DNA from: Chara braunii
Lineage: Eukaryota > Streptophyta > Charophyceae > Charales > Characeae
Assembly (NCBI GenBank): GCA_003427395.1
Contig: BFEA01000165.1
Coordinates: forward strand, 627,369-655,844
DNA: 28,476 nt
Reading direction: 5' to 3'
A model generated the notes under the pieces. That model did not search any database and was not told the origin of the DNA. It saw only the letters and a program-made list of their open reading frames with translations. This document shows positions 1 through 9,222 of the stretch, piece after piece; within the stretch, counting starts at the first letter, position 1, and each line of letters begins with the position of its first letter. A program made the translations under genes and the position numbers.

Positions 1-2575
1 ACTAAGTAAAATCCCGAAAATCCCGAAGTGTATTTCGGTAACGAAACACCGAATACACGTCGGGATACAATATGCCAGATCAAGAAAAATGACTAAGTAA
101 AATCCCGAAAATCCCGAAGTGTATTTCAGTAACGAAACACCGAATACACGTCGGGATATAATATGCCAGATCGAAAAAAATGACTAAGTAAAATCCTGAA
201 AATCCCAAAGTGTATGTCGGTAACGAAACACAGAATACACGTCGGAATACAATATGCCAGATCGAAAAAAATGACTAAGTGAAATGTCAGATCGAAAAAA
301 ATGACTAAGTAAAATCCCGAAAATCCCAAAGTGTATTTTGGTAATGAAACACCGAATACACGTCGGGGTAGAATATGCCAGATCGAAAAAAATGACCAAG
401 TAAAATCCCGAAAATCCCGAATTCTATTTTGGTAACGAAACACCGAATACACGTCGGGATACAATATGCCAGATAAAAAAAAATGACTAAGTAAATCCCG
501 AAAATCCCGACGTGTATTTCGGTAACGAAAAAACGAATACACGTCGGGATACAATATGCTAGATCAAGAAAAATGACGAAGTAAAATCCCGAAAATCCCG
601 ACGTATATTTCGGTAACGAAACACCGAATACACATCGGGATATAATATGCCAGATCGAAAAAAATGACTAAGTAAAATCTCGAAAATCCCGAAGTGTATT
701 TCGGTAACGAAACACCGAATATACGTCGGGATACAATATGTCAGATCGAAAAAAATGACCAAGTAAAATCCCAAAAATTTCGAAGTGTATTTCGGTAACG
801 AAACACCGAATACATGTCGGGATACAATATGCCAGATCGAAAAAAATGCCTCAGTAAAATCTCGAAAATCCCGAAGTGTATTTCGGTAACGAAACACCAA
901 ATACACATCGCGATACAATATGCAAGATCGAAAAAAACGACTAAGTAAAATCCCCAAAATCCCGAAGTGTATTTCGGTAACGAAACCTTGAATACACATG
1001 GGGATACAATATGCCAGATCGAAAAAAAAAACTAAGTAAAATCCCAAAGTGTATTTCGGTAACGAAACACTGAAAATACGTCGGGATATAACGTAGAAAC
1101 AAGACTAAGTAAAATCCTGAAAATTTCGAAGTGTATTTCGGTAACGAAACACCGAATACAGGTCGGGATACAATATGCCAGATCGAAAAAAATGACTGAG
1201 TAAAATCCCAAAAATCCCGAAATGTATTTCGGTAACGAAACACTGAATACACGTCGGAGTACAATATGCCAGATTGAAAAAAATGACTAAGTAAAATCCC
1301 GATAATCCCGAAGTGTATTTCGGTAACGAAACCTTGAATACACATGGGGATACAATATGCCAGATTGAAAAAAATGACCAAGTAAAATCCTGAGAATCCC
1401 GAAGTGTATTTCGGTAATGAAACACCGAATACACGTCGGGATATAATATGCCAGATCGAAAAAAATAACTAAGTAAAATCCCAAAAATCCCGAAGTGTAT
1501 TTCGGTAACGAAACACCGAATACACGTCGGGATATAATATGCTAGATAAAAAAAAAATGACTAAGTAAAATCCTGAAAATCCCGAAGTGTATTTCAGTAA
1601 CGAAACATTGAATACACGTCGGGATACAATATGCCAGATTGAAAAAAATGACTAAGTAAAATCTCGAAAATCCCGAAGTGTATTTCGGTAACGAAACATG
1701 GAATACACGTCGAGATACAATAGGCCAGATCGAAAAAAAATACGAAGTAAAATCTCGAAAATCCTTAAGTGTATTTCGGCAACGAAACACCGAATACACG
1801 TCAGGATATAATATGCCAGATCGAAAAAAATGACTGAGGAAAATCCCGAAGTGTATTTCGGTAACGAAACACCGAATACATGCCGGGATATAATATGCCG
1901 GATCGAAAAAAATGACTAAATAAAATCCCAAAAATCCCGAACCGTATTTCGGTAACGAAACACCGAATACACGTCGGGATACAATATGCCAGATTGAAAA
2001 AAATGACTTTGTAAAATTCCGAAAATCCCGAAGTGTATTTCGGTAACGAAACACCGAATACATGTCGGGATACAATATGTTAGATCGAAAAAAATGACTA
2101 AGTAAAATCCCGAAAATCCCGAAGTGTATTTCGGTAACGAAACACCGAATACACGTCGGGATATAATATGCCAGATCGAAAAAAATGACTAAGTAAAATC
2201 TCGAAAATCCCGAAGTGCATTTCGGTGACGAAACACCGAATACACGTCGGGATATAATATGCCAGATCGAAAAAAATGACTAAGTAAAATCCCGAAAATC
2301 CCGAAGTGTATTTCGGTAACGAAACACCAAATACACGTCGGGATATAATATGCCAGATTGAAAAAAATGATAAAGTAAAATCCCAAAAATCCCGAAGTGT
2401 ATTTCGGTAACGAAACACTGAATACACGTCGGGATATAATATGCCAGATTGAAAAAAATAACTAAGTGAAATCCCGAGAATCCCGAAGTGTATTTCGGTA
2501 ACGAAACACCGAATACACGTCGAGATATAATATGCCAGATCGAAAAAAAATGACTAAGTAAATCCTGAAGTGTAT
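1..2575. repeat. Tandem satellite array, unit about 91 bp, about 28 copies
   Basis: Units begin with actaagtaaaatcc at positions 1, 92 and 183 and repeat at about 91 bp up to about 2575; some copies are shortened by small deletions (for example near 272-300 and 1030-1100). The array runs off the left edge of the window. Each full unit contains a dyad: in the first unit bases 20-39 pair with 48-66 around the 8-base loop aacgaaac, with one mismatch and one bulged base. Copies differ by scattered transitions, so the array is not freshly amplified. On the minus strand the unit is nearly free of stops in all three frames, which gives long but meaningless ORFs because 91 is not a multiple of three. 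I see no gene here. Confidence 0.95.
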
Positions 2576-2653
2576 TGTTACTTAATGGATGTGTTTGTCT
2601 TCGGTATACCATATATAAGACTCTTTTCACTATACATTCAGCGGAATAAATAG

Positions 2654-3480
2654 CCTCCATTAACCATCTCTCTCTGTGGCTGGTATACAAACTCACCTAA
2701 TGGCTATCTAATAATCAATGAGAACACTGTGCAAGAAATCAACAACTGGTTAATAAATAATGTCTCTACATCTCTAGGAGGAAGCATCTGGAAACAGATT
2801 CTTGGCATTCTCATTGGTGTCAGTTGTTCACCTGTCTGGTTTAACATATATTTCTTTAAGTATGAATAGTGTTTTATGAAGAAATTCACACACAAAAACA
2901 ACAGAAACCTACTGCACCTATTTCAACAAGTTTTTCGTTATTTTGACGACTTCCACATCTTGAACAACCCCAGGATTCACGAATTCCTAAACCCTGATAT
3001 TACTAGTCCGCGCAACAAATTTTTCCTTTATCCTCTACACCTGATAACCTTAAACGAACAGACTACGAAAAAAACACAAATAAACGACAGGCTTCTCGGA
3101 ACACAAGCAAACTTCCTGAACACCACAATAACCATCACAAACCAGGAAACCGGTCAATACGTCACACACAAGTATGACAAAAGGAAAGACCTGGACTTTC
3201 TCATTACACGATTTATCCATGCCAACTCTAACAGACCGCTCCAGCAATCGCTTAACATTCTTATACCTCAGATTATCACCATTATGACCATTGAAATAGA
3301 ACCACGGCACGTTGCAAAAGAAATCACACTTGCCATTCAAATTCTTTAGAAGAATGGTTTCAGAAAGCACAGACTACTCAGAATCATTTATAAGGTTCTA
3401 AATAACGGCCTAGACTACCAGCCTTTCCGATGCAACCCCCAAACGGTACTGTAATACTTGAAAAATCAGATACCCAACAC
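2654..3480 (+). pseudogene. Reverse transcriptase fragment (Penelope-like / GIPMG-type RT), broken
   Basis: One reading frame from about 2654 to 3349 encodes the palm and start of the thumb of a reverse transcriptase. Visible blocks are NGYLIINENTVQEINNW, then GGSIWKQILGILIGVSCSP (the usual GIPMGTxCAP block with changed residues), an in-frame TAG at 2867-2869 after FFKYE, the catalytic box RYFDDF (YxDD intact), the FFLYPLHL block, and the thumb motif YDKRKDLDF followed by SNRPLQ. After a stop at 3347-3349 the frame still reads KNGFRKHRLL, typical of the domain's end. The N-terminal half (first catalytic Asp) and any endonuclease are absent. The GIPMG and YDKRDDF-like motifs are known from Penelope-related RTs of many eukaryotes; the exact clade is not resolved. 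It lies just after the satellite array and is certainly inactive. Confidence 0.82.
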
Positions 3481-4555
3481 TAGCCTTTGATAACAAAATT
3501 AGCAAAATATCATTTAAGCACCCATAAAATCAAACATCTAAACTTACGATAATAACACCTGGACCTGAGGAAGGTCCAACACATTTCCAGGTATATCCAA
3601 CATCATTAGACCACCCCTCCTGAACTAATATCACTTTTTGGCACAGGAACACAAACAATCACATTCGCACATACACTTCCCCATACACACACAGGTACTT
3701 ATTTTCACACACATACAGGAATTTGCAATCTGAATAAAAAATTATAAGGTAATAAATAAATTTAAATCAAAATTAATTAACAGATAAATAAAGGTATGGT
3801 TAATAAATAAGTTATGCAACAAAATAAAATTAAATAAATTAAAAATAATAATATAATATAAAGTGGTAAAAAACATAAAATAATAATTAAAAAGAAAATA
3901 TTAAAACAAAAAATAAAAAACAAAAGTTGATAAAAAAGATAAAAAACATCAACACAGCAAATTGTAGAGAAAACATATTAGTGTGTGTTGCCAACAAAAC
4001 TGGCAAGGTTCGGATGAAGGACCTACCCCTGTTAAGGTAGGTCCAACATCATTGGACCTACCCCACCAGGACCTTCATCACGAAGGGTACGGGGAGGGAC
4101 ACACACACACACACACATACACACTTACAAAATTTTATAAAAGGGTTAAAATAAGGTCATATTAAAAATAATATATTAAAATAATTTATAAATAAGAAAT
4201 AATAAATAATAAATAAATAATTAAATCATGAGTTAATAAAATAGTAATGTAATAAAATAATAAAATAAAATAATAAAATAAATAATAAAATAAATTATAT
4301 ATTTAAAATATATATATATATAACAAAATATATAAAAAAATAATAATAAATAATAAAATAAATAATAAAATAAATAATAAATAATCAATAATCAATAATC
4401 AATAAAAAATAAAAAATAAAAAATAATAAGTAATAAATAATAATAAAAAATAAAAAATAAAAAATAAAAAATAAAATTAAATAAATAAAATTAGAAAACA
4501 AAATAAAAATATATATATATATTTTTTTTATGAAAATATATCCCAACACTATTAA
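3481..4555. repeat. AT-rich low-complexity spacer
   Basis: No gene is visible. The stretch is mostly AATAAA/TAAATAA-type simple sequence (3730-3960 and 4150-4545) with a short CA run at 4100-4126. Two segments are related: one from about 3545 (tccaacatcatt at 3595) and one from about 4009 (tccaacatcatt at 4042). Both lead into ACACA-rich sequence, so they are diverged copies of one dispersed repeat. Confidence 0.8.
4013..4079. repeat. Two-stage inverted repeat (hairpin or cruciform)
   Basis: Inner arms GGTAGGTCCAA (4036-4046) and TTGGACCTACC (4052-4062) are perfect complements around the 5-base loop catca. Outer arms GATGAAGG (4013-4020) and CCTTCATC (4072-4079) are also perfect. It is an island of mixed composition inside AT-rich DNA. 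No coding or terminator role can be assigned. Confidence 0.85.
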
Positions 4556-4770
4556 AATCGCTAAGGGGACAAATCTAACATCCGGGCCGTCGTTGGTCCT
4601 ACCAGCCCACGGCCCAGATCGACCGAATCATGTAATAAATTTGTCATCCGGGCCGTCGGGTGCTGCCGGATCGACGAGCCGGATTGGAGCGCAGTCTTAA
4701 GATCTTAAGATCACGCGTCAATCCAGGCTGTTGGTCCGGTACCTTGGGCCCGACGGCCCAGATTGATCAG
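4556..4770. repeat. GC-rich fold-back repeats
   Basis: The motif gggccgtcg appears at about 4586 and 4652, and its complement cgacggccc at about 4751. The pair gggccgtcggg (4652-4662) and cccgacggccc (4749-4759) is an exact 11-bp inverted repeat. The sharp switch from AT-rich to GC-rich DNA near 4560 marks a boundary of some inserted or ancient repeat. I recognise no gene. Confidence 0.6.
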
Positions 4771-4949
4771 GCAGGACCCGATCGAGACCTTTTGTCGGAA
4801 ACCGGTTTGCTTGCCCGTTGGAGCGGGCCGTTTCTATGCACGGGCTTCCCAACGGGCAAAGTGGTTCCCGTAGGCTGCCCTTTTGGGTGGCGGCACAGGA
4901 AAATCCTACGCACGGCGGCGCGCACGTTTCGACCCCTACGCTACTCTAC

Positions 4950-5045
4950 GCTCGACTTCGGCTTTACTACTTTCTTGCACTACCACGTTCGACTTCGACT
5001 TTACTACTCCACTCTACACTGCGACGCTCGACTGCGACTTCACAT
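4950..5045. repeat. Degenerate tandem repeat, period 37-39 bp
   Basis: Three diverged copies begin at 4950 (gctcgacttcggctttactac), 4987 (gttcgacttcgactttactac) and 5026 (gctcgactgcgactt). Confidence 0.7.
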
Positions 5046-5056
5046 GTGTCTGGCAT

Positions 5057-5087
5057 ATACACACACACACAAACACAAACAAACACA

Positions 5088-5134
<47 letters not shown>
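5057..5134. repeat. (CA)n microsatellite
   Basis: Interrupted at first by aaacacaaac, then a pure AC run from about 5091 to 5134. It ends ten bases before the hammerhead ribozyme. Confidence 0.95.
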
Positions 5135-5136
<2 letters not shown>

Positions 5137-5143
5137 TATGGTG

Positions 5144-5198
5144 AGACTGTCGGGGTTCAACCTCCTGATGAGTCGGTGGAAGTCCGACGAAACAGTTT
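5144..5198 (+). ncRNA. Hammerhead self-cleaving ribozyme, type III topology
   Basis: All invariant hammerhead parts are present in order. Stem III 5' strand AGACTG (5144-5149) is followed by the cleavage triplet GUC (5149-5151). Stem I is GGGG (5152-5155) with CCTC (5161-5164), closing a 5-base loop. The core CUGAUGA is at 5165-5171. Stem II is GTCGG (5172-5176) with CCGAC (5184-5188) and a 7-base loop. The core GAAA is at 5189-5192, and stem III 3' strand CAGTTT (5193-5198) pairs with 5144-5149 with one G-U wobble. Predicted cleavage is after C5151. Open stem III makes this type III, the topology known from plant viroid-like satellite RNAs and plant retrozymes. No second copy was found in the window, so a retrozyme with two flanking ribozymes is not shown. 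Activity is inferred. Confidence 0.9.
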
Positions 5199-5245
5199 GG
5201 CTTAGTCGTGCTTTTTTTATGGAGTTGTGTATACCGAACATAACT

Positions 5246-5337
5246 ACACAGACACAGACACAAACATACCCACAGAGACAGAGACAGAGATAGAGACAGA
5301 GACAGAGACAGAGACAGACACACAGAGAGAGAGACAG

Positions 5338-5375
<38 letters not shown>
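5246..5375. repeat. Compound (ACAGAG)n / (GA)n microsatellite
   Basis: Cacagacaca and gagacagagaca runs pass into a pure GA tract at about 5344-5375. Confidence 0.95.
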
Positions 5376-5378
<3 letters not shown>

Positions 5379-5445
5379 GGGTGGGCCTCGCTCCACTACT
5401 ACTCTCCTAGACTCTGGTCCTCGCTCCACTGCTGCTCTCGACGAC

Positions 5446-5503
5446 ATGCATCGACATGCATAAAAGAAAAGACGAAATGCATCGACATGCATAAAAGAAA
5501 AGA
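5446..5503. repeat. 27-bp direct repeat, two copies
   Basis: The 27-bp unit starting atgcatcgacatgcat and ending agaaaaga is present at 5446-5472 and again at 5477-5503, separated by four bases. Each contains the self-complementary atgcat. Confidence 0.85.
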
Positions 5504-5511
5504 AAAAAAAT

Positions 5512-5561
5512 TTGGCGGGGTATCTTTCCATGTTCTTGCAGACGATTCACTCTCGTTCTGC
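5512..5561 (+). repeat. 50-bp dispersed repeat, copy 1
   Basis: Identical at 48 of 50 positions to 6399-6448, in the same orientation. The two copies lie on either side of the probable MITE at 5691-6381. It begins ttggcgggg; no function is assigned. Confidence 0.85.
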
Positions 5562-5690
5562 GCAGCGAGGCCCGTTCTTCGAGAGGAGAATCTAGCATGC
5601 ATTTGAATGGAAAAAAAAAAAAAAAATCGTCGGCCAGCGGACCTGAGGAGAGGCATGGGTGGGGTGGGGGATTGGTACTCTTTGTCCCTG

Positions 5691-6381
5691 GGGCCTGGAC
5701 CCACTAGCGAAGTATTCTACGACGTGTGACACAGTTTTATGGTTTTTTTGAAAATACAAAGTGATTTTTTATTTGCATGAATGGATCTTTTTCTGATTTA
5801 AAATGAATTGAAATATGACAAAAAACTATGAAGAACAGTTGTGCACCCCAATTCATGGGTTGGTACGATCTCCTTCACGTAAGTCTTCATAGTGATGTAC
5901 CGTGGCAATAAAATGTGTCCACGAACACATTCACGAGGACGAACAAGTAACGGGTATTGGGATACATTCCTCGCGATGTATCTCATGATGCCTTTAGCAG
6001 GCCATCCGACAGACGCGGAAGCGTTCCTGTCAGATGCACCACAATATTCCAATTTCACATTTCAAGTTTTATTTCTCAGAGCCAAAAAAAAAAAAAAGCG
6101 AAGTCTGGAAATCAACCCCCCCCTTTTAAAGCCCATAAAATCCTGCCTTCCCGCCCACGCAAAGCCATAAGCTATCATGTCCAAGTTAGTCCAACTTCGT
6201 TTTCTTTTTTTTTTCCACTCATCTCATTGGACGGGAAGTGGGCATCTTTACAGTCCCCGCTCGGAAACTACCAGGCCATCGAGATCCGATCTATTCGACG
6301 GCCGTACTGAATCACTCGATACCACACGTGATCGAAATCCTGAACGGCGTGGTAAAATACCTTGCTAGTGGGTCCAGGCCC
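5691..6381. mobile_element. Probable Tourist/PIF-Harbinger-like MITE, 691 bp
   Basis: Terminal inverted repeats start GGGCCTGGACCCACTAGC at 5691 and are mirrored at the right end (reverse complement ending at 6381). The first 18 bp are perfect and about 36 bp pair with 6 mismatches. Both sides carry CTG (5688-5690 and 6382-6384), a possible 3-bp target-site duplication. A CWG duplication and GGGCC-type ends are typical of PIF/Harbinger and Tourist elements. A 5-bp reading (CCTGG both sides, ends shifted by one base) is also possible. The interior holds no recognisable transposase, only short ORFs, so it would be non-autonomous. Confidence 0.62.
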
Positions 6382-6398
6382 CTGGTGCTACAAAAATC

Positions 6399-6448
6399 TT
6401 GGCGGGGTATCTTTCCATGTTCTTGCGGAAGATTCACTCTCGTTCTGC
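6399..6448 (+). repeat. 50-bp dispersed repeat, copy 2
   Basis: Second copy of the repeat at 5512-5561, with two mismatches, starting 17 bp after the right end of the MITE. Confidence 0.85.
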
Positions 6449-6960
6449 ACACCCCCCCTTTTACCCAAACGGGAAACGCGGACGCCGACCAAGCTGGTTG
6501 CCTCAACGACCTCCCCAACCCAGCACCGGTCGTTGAGCCTNTGAGCTCTGGGACGACCGATAGGCCTACCGGTCGTTTTAANNTTGNCGACNGCACCCTT
6601 CCAGCACCCCTGTTCACGCCCTATAGACCCCGGTTGACGGTCGTCGACTTTCCCGAAAGGGAAAGTTTTTGCTAAACGACAAAAGGCGACGGGGTAAAGC
6701 GCAGCCTATGGCTGCGAAAAGTATACTGTCGAATATTTGTTGTGTGGCCAAGGGGGGTTTTCTGTCGAAACTCGAACTTTCAAGTTTCGACAGACAACTT
6801 TCGAAAAAGGGCAGTTTCGACAGCTGGTGTGGCAAGCCCCTAAGTCAATAGTACATTTGCGAATTTGGTAGATCCGTCTGACCGACCTTTTCCCCTTTTT
6901 TTGGGATTTTGGGATTATAGGTCCCTGTGTGAGTATGCCCTGAGGTAGGCCCGTTGGTCG
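6449..6960. other. Spacer without recognisable gene
   Basis: Mixed sequence with several ambiguous bases (6541 and about 6582-6592). Small local inverted repeats are visible, such as accggtcgtt near 6524 and 6570, and tcgacag/ctgtcga-type pieces at 6725-6825. No conserved protein reading was found on either strand. Confidence 0.6.
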
Positions 6961-6975
6961 AGAAATTTCAAGTGG
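6961..6975. repeat. Left target-site duplication of the LINE
   Basis: agaaatttcaagtgg here is repeated exactly at 14056-14070, directly after the A-rich 3' tail of the LINE. Confidence 0.88.
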
Positions 6976-7269
6976 GCCGAATGTGAGAGGGGATGGTCCA
7001 ACCGGAACGCTTCCGCCGGCGCTACGAGCGCTCGGACCAAGCGTTGTCGTGCCGGTAACGGTAGAGTGTTTGGCCGCGGGCCGTACCATCGAGATATGGC
7101 CGCGGTAGTGTCGGAGCGCCGTCACCTTCCGTCTATGGTAGGTCATAGCTGAAGTAGTGGCTATGAAGGTTGCCCGAGCAGGTCACCCGCGAGGACCCAG
7201 TTTATCACCTCTTGCGTTGCTAGGGTAAAGAGTGATTTAGTTTGCAATTTTGCCCAGCTTAGGGTCAAG
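6976..7269 (+). promoter_or_regulatory. LINE 5' untranslated region
   Basis: GC-rich sequence between the target duplication and the ORF1 start. It can fold: TGGTCC (6994-6999) pairs with GGACCA (7034-7039), enclosing the hairpin GCGCT-acg-AGCGC (7019-7031) and the pair GGAA/TTCC near 7003-7014. LINEs usually carry an internal promoter here, but no specific promoter element can be named. Confidence 0.6.
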
Positions 7270-9222
7270 ATGGAATCGCCGAATGTGTTGTCGTATGTTG
7301 CGAAGTCGTCGGAGGTGGCAAGATGGCTAGTGCTGAAAGGAAGTGAGGAGCTTACAATGGCGTCAACAACTTATGCGTTTGAGTTTAAACCTTGGTTAAC
7401 TAAGGCCCAGCTTAGGCAACAGAGAAGTGTGGAAGATGAGGCGAACTTTTGGGTAATTGCTGTGCAAGTGCCTTTGGACGCTTTTCTCTATTTGGAGGCT
7501 AAAGTTCGCCATGCTATTGGTCCTGTTCTCCGTTCATATCCTCCAGAACAAGATCGTATGAGACCGACTCTGGTCAATATCAAATTTGATATTGACCCAG
7601 CAGCAAAGGAGAACATGAAAGATAAATTATGGATTGATACTTCCGAAGGTGACGTATTGGAGGTCAAGCTGGCGTCATCTCAAACACCGAGGTGCAGGCG
7701 CTGCATAGCCTTCTTCCACTCAAAAGATGAATGTAGGAGAAGTACCCGTCAACAACAGGCTTCATCGGCAACTTCGAGACCTGCCCAACAACCTACGGTT
7801 TCAGGAGCAGAGTCGGCAGGTCGCGGCTATCAAGGCCCGTTAAACCTGTCTCAACAGCAGGTCACTAATGGGCAGTCGTCAGCTGCTCTTCCAGCCACAT
7901 CTCAAGCCCCAAGCTATTCATGTATCTATGGGCAATGGAATCCTGGCTTACTTGGTGGCCTTCAGCCATCACCAAGTTTTGCCTATTCATCCAGAGGATA
8001 TATAGCAGGGTTTCCGGTCGCAAACTCATTTGTTTCGTCAGTGTCGGTTGCCCTCTCTCAAGCTCCAGCATCGGCCGGGTTCAGCACTCGCGACAATGCT
8101 GCTTTCTCTCCCAGTCTTCATGCACTGCCGAGTTATGGACAGCCTGTGGGATGTCACGGCCAAGGGGGGGTAACATGGAATTTACCCATGGGTATGCCAA
8201 GGAATCTTCCTCCCTACCCGTATGACCTTCCTCAGGGGTTGTCGCAGCCCTCAGCGTTCTTTTCGTTTCAACCAAATCATCAGGAGATTGGAGCAGCGGT
8301 AACAACCTTCATGGAACAGCCTCCATCAACAAGACCAGTAGGACTGGCGTCAGTTCATCGGCTGGATCAATCGAGAACGACTACTTCGACGACAGCGGTC
8401 AATTCTACCTCAAGACCGAGTGTGGCAAGATCTCTGAATCTTAACGGCCAGCCTTCGACCTCTAGAGCCAGACTCAACACTCTTGGAAAGCAGCGTAGAC
8501 TAGATCGTGAAGGGAGCCATGTCTCGGAGGGAGGTACTATTGATGCCGAACCGTCAACTCACTCTTCACAGGGCTCAGAGAATAACTGCATAGTGATCGG
8601 AACACCGGGGACCAAGACATCGAGACGTAGAAAACCCATTTCGTTGGTGAAAGGGCAACTACCAGATATTGAGAATAGGGCTCTCCCTATTTTCTGCGTG
8701 GCGACAAGAGGTTTGTATTGGATGATATCCTTTGTGAATCCGGAAGGAAGTCCCGCACTGGTAAGTTTCCCAGCTCCTGATACTCCTATGCCTACAGCTA
8801 TGGCGTCCCTTATTCGTACGGCTATTCAGGATAAGCTTGCCTTTCGACTGATTCCTGAAATAATTATGGTGAGGTTAATTGTAGACCACCCTGAACAGTT
8901 AGGGAGACGTATCAAGCTCTTTGTCCCTTTGTTGAATGTTCGTTTCGCCCCTGGTCAGCTGGAAGCTCTTGAATTGAAAGGTCTGCGTCTCTGCCCAATT
9001 GTGTGGATTACGGAAAAAAAAAGGCAGGAGCTATGCCGAATCAGCATTCCGCCCTTGAAATCGGCAGAGTGCCTGATGGAATTGGAGAGCCGTCTTCCGA
9101 GAGACAAAAAATTGGGCTCCCAATTCCTTCAGTCCTACCTTCTCGCCCCGTGGCACGACGACGTTCTTCCCTCTCCTCACTCCCGTATCCAAATCCCCTC
9201 GGGCAGTAACTCGACTATATGA
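7270..9222 (+). CDS. LINE ORF1 protein (zinc-knuckle nucleic-acid-binding protein)
   Basis: This 650-residue protein is uninterrupted. The start codon sits in a good context (aagATGg), 294 bp inside the element. Residues about 55-140 resemble the DUF4283-type domain of plant LINE ORF1 proteins. They are followed directly by a CX2CX4HX4C zinc knuckle (C142, C145, H150, C155), which in this family binds RNA. Residues about 156-460 are low complexity, rich in Ser, Gln, Pro, Ala and Thr. A folded-looking C-terminal region (about 470-630) matches nothing I know. In LINEs, ORF1 protein coats the element RNA and assists reverse transcription. The stop codon overlaps the ORF2 start (ATGA, 9219-9222). 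It is notably intact compared with ORF2, but expression is unknown. Confidence 0.85.
   Translation: MESPNVLSYVAKSSEVARWLVLKGSEELTMASTTYAFEFKPWLTKAQLRQQRSVEDEANFWVIAVQVPLDAFLYLEAKVRHAIGPVLRSYPPEQDRMRPTLVNIKFDIDPAAKENMKDKLWIDTSEGDVLEVKLASSQTPRCRRCIAFFHSKDECRRSTRQQQASSATSRPAQQPTVSGAESAGRGYQGPLNLSQQQVTNGQSSAALPATSQAPSYSCIYGQWNPGLLGGLQPSPSFAYSSRGYIAGFPVANSFVSSVSVALSQAPASAGFSTRDNAAFSPSLHALPSYGQPVGCHGQGGVTWNLPMGMPRNLPPYPYDLPQGLSQPSAFFSFQPNHQEIGAAVTTFMEQPPSTRPVGLASVHRLDQSRTTTSTTAVNSTSRPSVARSLNLNGQPSTSRARLNTLGKQRRLDREGSHVSEGGTIDAEPSTHSSQGSENNCIVIGTPGTKTSRRRKPISLVKGQLPDIENRALPIFCVATRGLYWMISFVNPEGSPALVSFPAPDTPMPTAMASLIRTAIQDKLAFRLIPEIIMVRLIVDHPEQLGRRIKLFVPLLNVRFAPGQLEALELKGLRLCPIVWITEKKRQELCRISIPPLKSAECLMELESRLPRDKKLGSQFLQSYLLAPWHDDVLPSPHSRIQIPSGSNSTI

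Noticed and set aside
126-2696. Many minus-strand ORFs of 65-177 codons across the satellite
   Set aside because: They are the same repeat unit read in rotating frames; no independent coding signal.
3562-3600. cctgaggaaggtcc resembling CUGANGA
   Set aside because: No GAAA core and no third stem.
4660-5293. Overlapping plus-strand ORFs of 108-181 codons
   Set aside because: They read through CA microsatellites (His-Thr runs) and across the ribozyme; low complexity only.
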